From Halichoerus grypus (Eukaryota > Chordata > Mammalia > Carnivora > Phocidae), in the NCBI RefSeq assembly GCF_964656455.1, contig NC_135726.1, positions 24,067,168 to 24,131,167 of the forward strand: DNA of 64,000 bases, in the 5' to 3' direction. The stretch's first letter is position 1; every line of letters starts with the position of its first letter. Under the pieces are notes generated by a model, which was not told the origin of the DNA, did not search any database, and worked only from the letters and a program-made list of their open reading frames with translations. This document shows positions 1-10,640 of this stretch, in pieces. A program made the position numbers and the translations under genes.

Positions 1-333
1 AGGAGATACTCGTGGTGACCATTCCAATTTGACTGCAAATTAGAATTACCTGACATTGCAGATTTACTCTAGACCTTCAGAATCAACAGCTTATGGGGTT
101 CAGAGGAGTATGGAACATGGACATTGTATTTTTTTTTAAGTTACCAGGTGAATCTGATGATGTGCCATCTTCAGGCTAGTGTGTGAGCAGTAATAGGTAT
201 TCCTGGTGACTACTGGAAATACAGCAAAAATCCCAGTGCTGTTTTCTCAGTTGATGTTTTCTCAGTTGAAGTCCTTACTAAAGATATACACACATATCAT
301 TTCTCACTAAAATTATCCTTTTTTTCCTATCCA
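1..333. other. Unannotated single-copy sequence
   Basis: I see no gene or recognisable repeat here. The stretch is AT-rich with a short T run near 130 and ends where the LTR at 334 begins. Confidence 0.4.
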
Positions 334-792
334 TGTGTGAAAATTAACAAAAGGAAACCTTGTTTAAAATGGAGTTGGGAGGTCAGCAGGGGGCTCTTTT
401 TCTCATCCCATCACTCATCAACTGTGGCCCCCAACAGTAAGAGAGGTACCTTGCAAGTCCATACTATTTTAGCCATTTTACTACCCAAGTGGGAAAAAGA
501 AAGATTTTCTCCTGCCTCGGCAACAGGCCAGCCAATGCGAGAGTGTCACAATTCAGCCAATGAGAAGCCAACGATACTTCAATCTCCCAGTTTACCCCAA
601 TGGACTTTTTGTTTATGAAAGCCTTCCCAACTCCCCCCTCTCTTCTATAAAAGAGCTTTCTCTCCTTTGTTTTCAGGACTTGTCTATGGTTTTGTCATAG
701 CTTGCATGTCCCAGATTGCAATTCTCTGCTATTCTTGAATAAACCCATTTTTGCTGGCAAAATTACTGATAGTTTTATTTTTAAGATTAACA
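334..792 (+). mobile_element. Solo LTR, ERV1-like endogenous retrovirus
   Basis: The block starts TGTGTGAAAA and ends TTAACA, the TG...CA form of a retroviral LTR. Inside, in the right order, are two CCAAT boxes (GCCAATG at 531, GCCAAT at 556), a TATA box (TATAAAAG at 646) and a polyadenylation signal (AATAAA at 738). This is U3-R-U5 order on the plus strand. No gag, pol or env remnant flanks it, so it looks like a solo LTR left by recombination. I see no clean target-site duplication. A 93-codon open frame across U3 is incidental. The class I assignment rests on the CCAAT/TATA layout and general resemblance; the exact family is not known to me. Confidence 0.75.
531..653 (+). promoter_or_regulatory. 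LTR core promoter (CCAAT boxes and TATA box)
   Basis: Two GCCAATG/GCCAATGAG motifs at 531 and 556 lie about 90-115 bases upstream of TATAAAAG at 646. This is the usual spacing in a class I retroviral U3. Transcription would be expected to start near 675-680, before the AATAAA at 738. Whether the promoter is active cannot be told from sequence. Confidence 0.55.
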
Positions 793-939
793 TATGTATC
801 ATCAGGCCAGAGAAATAACAGTATAGAGAAAATTATATTAATTCCACTTTTTTTTTTTGGCAGTCTTTACACAAACATCCCCTAAATACCTGAAATTGTG
901 TGAAGAAAACATATCTGTATAGACATACAGTTACTTTCC

Positions 940-1100
940 CAATTAGATGCTACAGTATCATCATTTTATTCATGAAGAAACTGAGATACAAAGAAATTAT
1001 GCAACTTGTCCATAGCCTAAAAGCTGATCGTGACAGAGCTAAGATTAAATTTAGGGTATTAGATGCTTAAAGTCAGGCTCTTGTCCACCTAATAGAAACC
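940..1100 (-). mobile_element. MIR SINE fragment
   Basis: On the plus strand the motif AAGAAACTGAGATACAAAG is followed by an ACTTGTCCATAG-like stretch and a GACAGAGCTAAGATTAAA stretch. This is the reverse complement of the MIR core and tRNA-like head (CCTCAGTTTC, then CCTTGGGCAAG, then the 5' end). The copy is strongly diverged, as expected for this mammal-wide family. Confidence 0.75.
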
Positions 1101-1154
1101 CACCTACCTTTAAAAATAATGTGTCCCAGTTTTTGAAGGGTGAGAAAAATATGC

Positions 1155-1194
1155 TGTGCGTGTGCGTGCGCGCACACACACACACACACACACA
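1155..1194. repeat. (TG)n/(CG)/(CA)n alternating dinucleotide tract
   Basis: Forty bases alternate purine and pyrimidine without a break: TG-rich on the left, GCGCGC in the centre, (CA)n on the right. The tract is nearly an inverted repeat of itself. Confidence 0.9.
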
Positions 1195-2882
1195 AATTAA
1201 GATATATTTGGGGAAATGTAATGAGCTCAATATGTTTGATCTATATAGTGTGAAGTCATAAATGAGAAATGAAAGTGGAGAGTCAGAAAATAACCCTGGA
1301 ATGCTAAGTTAGAGATTATGAAATTTGTCTTTATGATGGAGAACTAACAAAGTGTCTTTAGCATCCAGTTCAGGGTCAACATCATAGCATTTATGCTAAT
1401 TATATAATTAATTGTATGCTTAACTTCCATAATAGCCTAAGATAAGTTATATGGAAATTGAAGACAAGGGAAAAATTTTGACTTCTCATGTGTAATAAAG
1501 TTTTTCTAGTATAGAGATTAAATATTTGGTCTTGTTATTATATTTTTCTGAATAGTTAAAATAGCTGCAAGGTTGAACTTTAGACACAGAAAAAAATATA
1601 AATTCAAACAAATGTAACTCCATTTACAAACAAATGTAAATCCATTTCCAGTATCAGAAAACGTGTGCATCTAGAGACCTTATTTTTCTTAAAATTCAGC
1701 TGGAATTAACCATGGGTGATTCTTATCTAATGAACTTTAGGCAGAACAATCTCTACCTCAGCCAGGGCCAAGATAATTACATTGTACTAAGCCCGTTTCA
1801 ATGCACACTCTACTTGAATCTTCTCCTACTGGCATAATTAAAACAACAGAAGCATTATTCTATTTTTCCCCTGCATTCTTTTTTCAATTTAAATATAATT
1901 TTCACAAAAATATATTTTAAATGTCCCTCCCTGAGACCAAGCTAGATGATGAAATTATAGTTTATAAAAATGTGTAATATATGTGCAATTTTGCATAAAC
2001 ATTTATGTTACTAAACCTGAAATCAAATGATCCATTAGAATGAGCACTGCCAATCCATGTCAGCCTTTCTTATTATTCTTATCCTCAATATTTCATAGAA
2101 AGAAAATTGTAAAATAAACAATAAGTAAATACATTACTCATATTAAAAATTAAATTATGTAGCATGAGAAGCAAAGTGAGTTAAGTAGAGCAATATTTAG
2201 ATGTGGAACATTTTGATATATAATACTATTGCACACCCCTCTTTTTCAAATTCAAATTAATCTTGAGTGTCATTTAATTAAGAGATTATAATAAAATACC
2301 CAAAAGAAGAGCAGAGAAAGATAAGAGTGATTCTGATGAACAGAAAGACCTACAGAAAGAGAGTGTAGCTGAGGTTGCAAAAGTAAAAGACTGGAATCGA
2401 CCAAAAAGTTGTATATCCTATAACAGGAAAGCATTTGCCTCCATATCAATGTCATTTTGTTGAAGCTTATTTACTTATTTCCCCCACCTTGGAGGTGTGA
2501 AGTTTATTCAAATTTCAGACAATGCAAAAGCTGTGGAAAGTCAACACTTTGCAGAGGAGCAGACAGAAGAAGTTTTCCTCTCCATTTAGAATAATGGGTC
2601 ACTAGCTAGAAATTAACAAACACTTATGCATAGTTATGGTGAACAATGTGTTCCAAAAGGTCCTTTTTTCATCATCCCGTGACAGAGAGATGTTTTACTT
2701 TCAAACTTCTAAAATTATACAATACATAATAATTTGAGAATAGATAAATATAATGAAGAAAATCATTAATCTATATGCTGTCCACTTACAATAATATTAT
2801 ACTTCGTTTCTTTTTCAAAACTGGGATCATATTGTGTTTTCCCTTTTTTAGCTTGTTTTCTTCCCTGTCTCCCTCTCTCTCT

Positions 2883-2884
<2 letters not shown>
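1195..2884. other. Unannotated AT-rich single-copy sequence
   Basis: No gene, exon or confident repeat family was recognised. A 22-bp unit beginning CAAACAAATGTAA is tandemly duplicated at 1605-1626 and 1627-1648 with two mismatches. The right end becomes CT-rich before the (CA)n tract. Confidence 0.4.

Positions 2885-2915
<31 letters not shown>
2885..2915. repeat. (CA)n microsatellite
   Basis: About fifteen CA units follow a CT-rich run and directly abut the 3' end of an antisense L1 fragment. Confidence 0.95.
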
Positions 2916-2918
<3 letters not shown>

Positions 2919-2920
2919 TT

Positions 2921-3096
2921 AAGTTGAGGTATAATTGACATATAATATAAATTTGAGGCACACAACGTAATGATTCAATATTTAGATATATTGCAAAATG
3001 ATCACCACAGCGTCACTATACATACACAATTTTTTTCTTGTAATGAGAAGTTTTAAGTCTACTCTCTTAGCAAACATCAAATATGCAATACAGCAT
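2921..3096 (-). mobile_element. L1 3' UTR fragment
   Basis: The plus strand reads TTGAGGTATAATTGACATAT, then CACAACGTAATGATTCAATA and GATCACCACAGCG. This is the same antisense L1 3' end seen at 18,050 and 62,730. Only the 3' terminal part is present. The (CA)n tract sits where the poly-A tail should be. Confidence 0.75.
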
Positions 3097-3209
3097 TTAT
3101 GTGCTTTTGAATTATCATTTCTGTCAAATATCAGGAGTGACATCAGTGGACTTCCCTTACTTTCTTAGCTAGACAAAAAGAGCCCAATTTCCAAGGTCAT
3201 TTATGACCT

Positions 3210-3560
3210 CAAACACTTACTGAGAACCTAATATTTGAGATTAAAGTGCTGGGTTCTAGCAGTGATGGTTAAAAACAGAACTTCTCTCCTTCACAAAACA
3301 TAGAATACAGCAGTGGAAACACACATGGAAAAAAATGCACTGCACGGAGACATGAAATTATAGAAGTAAGAACATGAAATTGAATAAATGATAGAGAAGA
3401 GGGAGAGAGTAATTTGATCTGGGACTTCAAGAGAGGCATCACAGGAGAAAAGCACACCCCCCCCAAAGATGTTAACAACTTAAATTAGAGTTTAAGAGCC
3501 CAAAAATGAGCAAGAGAAAATCAAACATGCACAAAGTGCTGGAAAAGAATTTCCTGAATC
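3210..3560 (-). mobile_element. L2 LINE 3' end fragment
   Basis: The order CTTACTGAGAACCTAATATTTGAG, then a GTGCTGGGTTCTAGCAGTGATGG-like stretch, then AAGAGAGGCATCACAGGAG matches the reverse complement of the L2 3' end (its CAATAAATATTTGTTGAATGA tail and GGTCCCTGCC region). The copy is heavily diverged. Confidence 0.55.
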
Positions 3561-4685
3561 ATTTAATTAAGGCAAAGGAAAGGGTGGTTTTAGAATTTAT
3601 ATTGGGCAACTAGAATCAGGCACTCAAATATAATCAAACTCTATTTCACACTTCTGTTGTTTTTTTGTATGGGTGGGTTTTATGTGCTTTTGTTGGTTTG
3701 TTTTTTTAGTTTGGTTTGCTATCTTTGATTTTTAGAGAAAAAAGTGAATACCACCTTTCCACATATAAAGGGTAATTTAAGTCTTATTAATTTCTAGACT
3801 TCTGTGGCCAAGGAGGAAAGGGCTTATTCCTTCCAGCTCAAATTTAACAAAACCATGAGAAAGGTTCTCATTGGTCTGGGTTTGATCAGATGTACACCTT
3901 GAGCTATGATAATGAGCTGAGCCCGAGCCATGTCTTTACTCCTGGGATCATATCAAAAGGCGGCAGCTTCTATTCTGACCATATAAACACAGATGGGAAA
4001 GAGTGACTCTCAAAATGGCAAGGGTAATTAAAAAAAAAAAAAAAATAGGGGGGGTTGATGACCAAACAAATTTTACATGTGCTGCTACATCTTTAGGAGA
4101 GGATCTTACAGGATGCAGTTAAATTTTATCTATACTGACAGCACAAAAGTGAAAATCCATTAAAATACTTTGTAGCTTACCATTTTCATTGGCCCATGTA
4201 TGGTTATTTCAAAGCAACAGAAGCTAAATTTGTCTTGTAAGGAGTAGTGATATGCAAGGTACCTAACACAGCTGTTATATGTTGCTTCCACGCCCTTTCT
4301 TTCCAAACCTAGTATCTCATGGGAAAAAAAAAAACAACTCTGCACGATATTCATATTTGCTTATTTTTGGTTTTCCAACTGAGAACAAATTTCAGAACAG
4401 CACTTAGTTTCCATTCAACTCCTCATGGGGGAGAAATACTGAAGAATTTCTAGAAATGGAAAATTTCTCAGAATTTATGTTAGCCTTGGTGATCATTCAG
4501 CATAGCGTAGCTAGTAGGAACTTCATAGGAGATGAGGTCAAAAGACAGATCTGAGTTCAAGTACAAAAGTAGAGGTTCCACATTCTAAAAGATATGATTC
4601 GTATTCTTTCTCAAATAAACTGCTCCATACTTTCCTTACTTCCCACTGCTACTGTTTATTTGGGTATAGTTTTCTTTCCCTCTAC
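3561..4685. other. Unannotated sequence with a short poly-A run
   Basis: No gene was recognised. Bases 3,780-3,960 resemble the part of an unidentified ancient repeat also suggested near 36.4 kb (TCATTGGTCTGGGTTTGATC). A poly-A run lies at 4030-4045. Confidence 0.35.
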
Positions 4686-5330
4686 ACTCTTTCAACAGAT
4701 ACGTAAATTTGTTGAGGACTTTCTATGTTCCTAACACACCTCTAGATGTTGATAATAGATGAACAAGACATGAAGCATACTTATTATTGGGGAGAACAGT
4801 GACATCTTTGTGTGTATTTGAAGTTAGAAAAGAAGTAAGAGAAAGAGAAATATAGTAATAATGTAGAGGGATAAAGCAAGGAGCGTAGCTGACGGAATAA
4901 GGCTAATGGGATGGAAAGAAGACATAATATAGGTAGTTCCAAGGAACTCTTCTAAAGAAGTAACTTTGGAGCAGGCACCTGAAGTATGAAACCCAACCTG
5001 TAAATAAAGGAAGGAAAAATACACGAAAGGCTAACTGAATGGGCACTACAGATTCAACGTGCCTGGTATACTGAAAGAAATGGTAAGCAGGCCACTGCAG
5101 CTGGAGTGCAATGGGAAAGGTGGAGGTATGTGGGGGAGAAAAAAATTTAGCATGTCCAGTTTAATGTTTTGATATGTGATTGTGGTGTTAACTGCCGATT
5201 TATATGTTAAGTCTCCTGGAGAGAAAATAGTATAAGGCATTCCTCCCTGCTTCTGACAAACCTGTGGCATTTTTGGGAAGATAAAACTTACATATATATG
5301 AAACAAGAGCAAACAATTTTAGAGCCAATG
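4686..5330 (-). mobile_element. L2 LINE 3' end, long fragment
   Basis: The plus strand begins with TTGTTGAGGACTTTCTATG and GATGAACAAGACATG. It continues through a CTCTTCTAAAGAAGTAAC block and GGCCACTGCAGCTGGAGTGC, the reverse complement of successive parts of the L2 3' region. Short open frames on both strands here are incidental. Confidence 0.6.
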
Positions 5331-6629
5331 ATGATGTGCAGTGCAAACTCTAAGTACTGCTCAGGAAGATTAATCAATGAGAGCTAGGGGACCAGGGAAC
5401 TTCATTGCAAAAGTGGAACCTGAGATGCATAGAATTAGAAAGTCTGGAGGAAAAGAGTTTGTACTGAAAGTCATCCTGGAATAATAATGTGCAAAATACT
5501 CTTTGGTGAGAAAAAGGGCTCATGTATGGGAGAGGGCAGTTATGGTAAGACCTGTCATTTACCCAACGAAATGCAAGGTGATCATAAGTCCCTGTTGTAT
5601 AGGAGATGCTTGTTCCAGCATAATTATTAATAGGACTATCTTTCACTCTCAAAAGTATTCTGGTCTGGATGATAAATTATATAGTCACTCCAGCAAAAGA
5701 TGACATATTGTAAATATACATTCAAATCCATGAATGCAAATATGGGACCATTTACCCAAATTGAACTTAGGTTCTGTACATAGAAGCTGTGAATAAATAA
5801 CGAGACAAGGTTAATCACCAGCTGATTCAAATTTTAGTGATAAAGTTTGAAAGTTTCTACCAATGAGTCCCCTCACCATCAGGAATAACCAAAGAACATT
5901 TTCCAGAAGATCCTTCACTCCCTTATTGAGCTGGAGTTTTCTGTTAGGGTTGGATTATGCTAGTAATTAATGATATCAAAATAGAAACATTAAGTGACTA
6001 CATTTTCTCTTAGTAAAACTACAATAATCTATTAAATAGTTTGATGTCTATGAGATTTCATCCTCCAAATAAGATACTTTGGAATGTACATTTTCTCCAA
6101 AATCTCCTTTGGAAAAGAACGTAATGGTGACTGATATATGCTTGGTGAAACATAAAAGTACATAAGCTCTTTTGCTTTTATTATTGTGAAAAGGTTAGTG
6201 GGAAGAAAGAAGCTTATGAATAAATGAAAGTATCTGACAACAAAGTTAATGAGCTCTTGGATCTTATTTTGATCAATGAGTCATGTAGGAAGCTTTGTTT
6301 AGACCTTGACTAATCAATAAACTATTTTGTAAAACAAGAAACATAGATTTAAGGGCATTGGATTAATTTTTAAATTTAACACATCAGGTAAAGCAAAATC
6401 TGCAAAGATTTTAGAATTTTTGGTTGAAGCTCTTTAGAAGAGTATGTAGTGACTTTTACAAAGGGTGTATAGCTTTAGGAAACTTCAGTATCTTAGGTTT
6501 CCATTCATCCAAATGTAATGTTTGACCTCAGTCCCATTGACTTTAAAACTCTTTCCTGATTTTGTTTGCCAAAAATCAGTAAGTTTAATAGAACCTTAGG
6601 TAACAATGAACAATATCAAACTAAGATTG
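5331..6629. other. Unannotated single-copy sequence
   Basis: I see no gene, splice-flanked open frame or named repeat. Open frames of 60-92 codons on both strands lack any recognisable motif. Confidence 0.4.
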
Positions 6630-6720
6630 TTTTTGATCACTCCAGGCCTCAGTGCCCTCAATTATAAAATAAGGACTTCTCATTATTGTTCTCAAATGTT
6701 CCTATCAGTCCCAGTACTGT
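6630..6720 (+). mobile_element. MIR fragment (3' half)
   Basis: The motif CCTCAGTGCCCTCAATTATAAAATAAGG matches the MIR core CCTCAGTTTCCTCATCTGTAAAATG in sense orientation. It is short and truncated by the neighbouring CAN-SINE. Confidence 0.45.
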
Positions 6721-6745
6721 TTTTTGGTGAAGACATAAAACTCTA

Positions 6746-6850
6746 GGGGTGCCTGGCTGGTTCAGTTGGTGGAGCATGCAACTCTTAATCTTGAGGTCAT
6801 GATTTCAAGCCCCATGTTGGGTGCAGAGATTACTTAAAAAAAAAAAAAAA
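6746..6850 (+). mobile_element. CAN-SINE, short form
   Basis: A GGGGTGCCTGGCTGGTTCAG head (a tRNA-derived A box region) is followed by GATTTCAAGCCCC (B box region) and a poly-A tail at 6836-6850. A 15-bp target-site duplication beginning AGACATAA flanks it at 6731-6745 and 6851-6865, with one mismatch. It lacks the CT-rich middle of the longer CAN-SINEs here. Confidence 0.9.
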
Positions 6851-7210
6851 AGACATAAGACTCTAATAAAAATATAGCAATATATTATATATCAATGTAT
6901 CCCTAAAAGGAATTTAACCTAATTCAACATTTGTGAATCAGAAGAGCCCCATAATCATATAATCTTATGTATGCAATTACTAATATATCTAACTTTTGCA
7001 TATAAAGAAGTACTATTTCTTTAACATGACGTGACCAAAATAAGCAAAATGTACAAAATAAACAAAATTTATAGGCCATACACTTTCAGAGCTAGAGGTG
7101 ATTTTAGATATTGTCATTGACCAGATTAAATATTAGATGTCCATCAAGATTAACTAAATTGTTCAATTCTCAAAAGCAATTCAATCTATTGATTTACTAA
7201 TGTATTCATA

Positions 7211-7254
7211 TGTCCATCCATACATCTATCCATTCACTCATCCATCCATCCATT
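7211..7254. repeat. (TCCA)n-type imperfect tetranucleotide repeat
   Basis: TCCATCCATACATCTATCCA, then further TCCA units, form a degenerate microsatellite. Confidence 0.85.
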
Positions 7255-7424
7255 GAATTAGCCATGCCTCAGCTGTTATGTTAGACATTCTGCTTCATAC
7301 ATTACATGGCATATGGAAACATGTAAGGGAAATTATGATTTAGTGAGGCCTACAATGCACCTTTACTATAATTGTTAAAGAGGATATGGGGGAAAAAAGA
7401 GGAAATGGGAATAATTAGGGAGTT

Positions 7425-7495
7425 ATTAAAATCAGTTACTATGTGTCAGGAGCTTTCATACTGCTTATTTTATCTTATCTTATTCTTTGTGAGCA
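7425..7495 (-). mobile_element. Possible MIR 3' fragment
   Basis: AGTTACTATGTGTCAGGAGC followed by TTTCATACTGCTTATTTTAT resembles the reverse complement of the MIR tail (CTATGTGCCAGGCACTGTTC). The match is short. Confidence 0.4.
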
Positions 7496-7589
7496 AAAGG
7501 AAAAAAAAGACATATGAACTCACTGGATCCTAGAACACGTCCCATGGTACACTCTCTACATTTCACCATGATGTTTCACGGATAATAAC

Positions 7590-8200
7590 TTAAATATCAC
7601 ATGATGCGGGCACTGACAGAAAGACCCTTTCTGCATTCCTAAGTCTTAATGTTTATGGGGGCCCAGGGAAAACCATCCTAAAATATGCTACAATGGCATA
7701 ATGATAACTTGAATTAAAGCTACTGGAAAAGCAGCTGATACAAGGGCATCTTGACCCTTTGTCTCCCTGAATGCAGGAAATAAATCCCTCATGTGAAGGG
7801 TGCCCCTCCTTCACTTGGAGACTGAGAGAAGCATCCTTATGACCAGTGATGGGAATTCAGGGCTGAAGAGGACTACATAAATAAACTTTGTTACTTTTAT
7901 TAATTTACTACCTCAACAAACTTCTGTTTGGAATTCCATACTAACTGAGCTCACAAACATAAGTTTTATTTATCCTGTCAATTCCTCACATATTTATATT
8001 TCTTTGTCTAAAATGTATAAAAGCTATATGCCTTGGTCATTTCTTTGGGTCTCAAGTTTATTTCTGAACCTCCATACACATGTAATTAAACTTTGCTTTT
8101 TGGGGTTTTTTTTTCTTCTGTTACTTTGTCCTGTGTCAATTATCAATCCAGCCAGAAGAACTGAGTGTAGAAGGGGAAATTTCCTCTCACCCCAATACGT
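7590..8200 (+). mobile_element. Ancient LTR, ERVL-like
   Basis: The block carries TATAAAAG at 8016, an ATTAAA polyadenylation variant at 8085 and a terminal CCAGCCAGAAGAACTGAG-type stretch before TTTCCTCTCACCCC. Upstream, CATCCTAAAATATGC and GGGCATCTTGACCCTTTG recall ERVL-family LTRs. The order (U3 motif, TATA, AATAAA-like, end) supports a plus-strand LTR. Boundaries and family are approximate, and no internal retroviral sequence adjoins it. Confidence 0.5.
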
Positions 8201-8889
8201 TCTAAAGGATGAAAGATATAAATGCATACTAGGAGAGAAGAAGAATCCTTATCATCTAAAATGATAGTTCCCACAGAACTGGATGGAAAAAGGAAAGGAT
8301 TAATTTGATCCAAAAGTCATTCACCAAGTTCCTTTGATGAAAATTCAACTGGTGGTGCAATCTATACTTTACCATGAGGATTTAGGGATATTTCTCTGAA
8401 TTTAACAAACCAGCTTTTGAAAGCAAACCTGTTCTTTCAGATTATGCAATGATATTTCATGATTTCTAAGTCACTCCAAGCTTTCCCTGGAGACTGAGTT
8501 TCTCCTAGCTTATGTTCAAACCCCTTTTCTAAAACTTTGCCAAGTCACAACACATTTTGTAGAGGAAGGGGAAAATGGATGGGGTTTTAGAAAATAAAAT
8601 TTTGACAAATGCTAGCTGTGACACTAAACTTTTATGGGCCTAGCATCTTCTTCTATAAATGGAAGCTGCTGAATTAAATTAGGAATTGCAAATTATTGTC
8701 CCACTAGTTGAATACCGTCCTTTACTGTGTTGTGCTGGTCAGTACTGTGTTTATTATAAAATACAACCCAAAGGCCCTTCGTTTGGGTATGCACTCTCTA
8801 GTTCAGCACAAGCTCTACTAGGACTTCGCACCTAATATCTATTCTGTTTTACAGTTTATGATATGTCATCTGGCCTCTGTTATCTAACT
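8201..8889. other. Unannotated sequence
   Basis: No gene or confident repeat was seen. Open frames of 67 and 86 codons overlapping its left edge belong to the LTR and lack motifs. Confidence 0.35.
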
Positions 8890-9105
8890 TTATGTCTGAC
8901 CGAGGTCCTTCCCTACCGGACCACATGGCTCCAGCTCTACTTGGCTCTTTATTGTTTCATGACTTCACCACGCCTGCTCCAGCCTTGAATCCTTTGCACC
9001 AAATGCTAATTCTATCTCTAACGCTCTTCCTCTATATACCTGCACTAACTGACTCACATCCTTCAATTCTCTGTTCAAATGTCATCCTCTCAAAAGAGAC
9101 CATCT
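8890..9105 (+). mobile_element. L2 LINE 3' region fragment
   Basis: Sense-strand landmarks of the L2 3' region appear in order: CTGCTCCAGCCTTGAAT, CCTTTGCACCAAATGC, CTCTTCCTCTATATACC and TTCTCTGTTCAAATGTCATC. They match the L2 stretch GCCTTTGCACATGCTGTTCC...CTCAAATGTCACC. Confidence 0.65.
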
Positions 9106-9109
9106 AATT

Positions 9110-9360
9110 ATAAGCCAGACTCATAACATAGAGGAGAACAGTGGTTGGCAGGGGCTGTGGAGTAGGGGAAATGGGGACATGTTGGTCAGAGGGTACAAAA
9201 TTCCAATTATAAGATGATTGAGTTCTGAGATCTAATATATAGCATGATGACTATAGTTAACAATGCTGTATTATATACTTGAAAGTTGCTAAGAGAAGAG
9301 ATTTTAAATGCTTCCACCACACACACACACAAATAATTATGTAAGGTGATGGAGGTGTTA
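9110..9360 (+). mobile_element. L1M 3' UTR, left half of a split copy
   Basis: The sequence GTGGTTGGCAGGGGCTGTGG, then GGTCAGAGGGTACAAA and TAGTTAACAATGCTGTATTA, is an old L1 3' UTR in sense orientation. It breaks off after GGAGGTGTTAACTG. The continuation appears at 10,122, so about 760 bases were inserted between the halves. Confidence 0.75.
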
Positions 9361-10121
9361 ACTGAAAATAATTTTCCCTCTACTCCGCGTGGTTCTTGAC
9401 TGAGACAGCCCTGTAATAAAATAAAAAATAAATTAAAAAAAAAAGATCAAAAGGAGAAAAACAAACATAAGTTCAATAACCTGTATACCTCCTGTACACA
9501 TGGCCTACACCCAGGAAAACTGAGTAACTCCATGTAACGGCCCAAGCCATCCCCTTAAACACCACCTCCAGCTAAAAACAAAAGAACATGTTGGGGGTGG
9601 GGGAGACAGTTATGGGAGTTACCAGGAAAAGCACAGTAAACAACTATGCAGATTTAAGTCATTGTCTTCTCCATTAATAAGTGTTTCCAGAGATTTAGAG
9701 TCATCCTTCTCTTCCTGGTACAGAGAGAAAGGCACCCGTCCAAATGGAGATTTCCCTTGTAAATGTAAATGTCTCTTAGAAAGGGTAACTTCTACTGGGT
9801 TTTCAGAGCTACTCCTGGGCCTGCTGTTTCTTAAAAGTAATCAACTCAAGGAGCACCTGGGTGGTGCAGTCAGTTAAGTGTCCAACTCTTGGTTTTGACT
9901 CAGGTCGTGATCTCAGGGTTGTGAGATCAAGCCCCACATTGGGCTCTATACTCAGTACAGAATCTCTCTCTCCCTCTCCCTCTCACTCTACCCCTACCCC
10001 TGTGCATGCTCTCTCTCTCAAATAAATAAATAAAAATCTTAAAAAATAATAATAATCAGTTCAAGATAAACCTTATACCAAAGAGGCATATTTGGGGGTG
10101 ACACCTTTTGCCCCCCCTTCA
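9361..10121 (+). mobile_element. LTR-like insertion inside L1M
   Basis: A roughly 760-bp block interrupts the L1 3' UTR. It starts TGAAAATAATTTTCCCTCTACT and ends in TTTGGGGGTGACACC...CCCCCCTTCA. The 12.0-kb element has the same kind of start (ATTTTCCTCTACT) and end (TTTGGGGGAGG...CCCCTTCA), so I read both as LTRs of related families. A CAN-SINE at 9851-10052 sits inside it. No internal viral genes are visible. The family name is not known to me. Confidence 0.5.
9851..10052 (+). mobile_element. CAN-SINE
   Basis: The head GAGCACCTGGGTGGTGCAG is followed by CAGGTCGTGATCTCAGGG, a CT-rich middle, AAATAAATAAATAAAAATC and a mixed A/T tail. A 13-bp flanking duplication (TAATCAACTCAAG at 9838 and TAATCAGTTCAAG at 10,053) has two mismatches, so the copy is of moderate age. 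Confidence 0.92.
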
Positions 10122-10233
10122 CCTTATTGTAATAGTCATTTTGCAATACATGCATGTATCAAACCATCACATTGTAAACCTTAAACTTACAAAACGTTTA
10201 CGTCGAATAGATCTCAATAAAGCTGAAAAAAAA
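10122..10233 (+). mobile_element. L1M 3' UTR, right half with tail
   Basis: TTATTGTAATAGTCATTTTG, then AACCATCACATTGTAAACC and CTCAATAAAGCTGAAAAA, continue the L1 3' UTR broken at 9,360. They end with the polyadenylation signal and A-tail. Confidence 0.8.
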
Positions 10234-10439
10234 ATAACTGAAACTCCTAACTCCAGATCTCCCTTACCTTCCTGTACTTTTTTTTCTTTTTCTATGAACT
10301 GCTTTATCAAAACATTCCACTCGTGATATGGAATTCCTCCTGATCTTTTCATTTGTTCTTGTCTTCATGTAAATGCTAGACATTTTCTTCTTATATTCTA
10401 AATTTTGCAGTCAGCTCAGCCTAAGCACAGGGATACTGT

Positions 10440-10640
10440 TTCATAATGGTGATAGGACCAGAAAGAGCTCAGTTCAAATTCTAGTTCTACATACTACGAA
10501 TTTGGTTGTGTCAACTCTGAGCTTCAATTTTCCATCTCAGAAAAATAAAAAAGCAATATGTACCTGGCGTCATACAGTGTTTAGAGTATCAACCAGACTC
10601 AGACATGGCACACTCAAAAATAATTATTATTCTTATTAAA
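10440..10640 (+). mobile_element. MIR SINE
   Basis: The order GAGCTCAGTTCAAATTCTAG (head), TGTGTCAACTCTGAGCTTCA, CATCTCAGAAAAATAAAAAA and GACATGGCACACTCAAAAAT (tail) matches MIR in sense orientation, diverged. Confidence 0.65.

Noticed and set aside
337..618. 93-codon open frame
   Set aside because: It lies in the U3 region of an LTR and the start is GTG; no protein similarity is visible.
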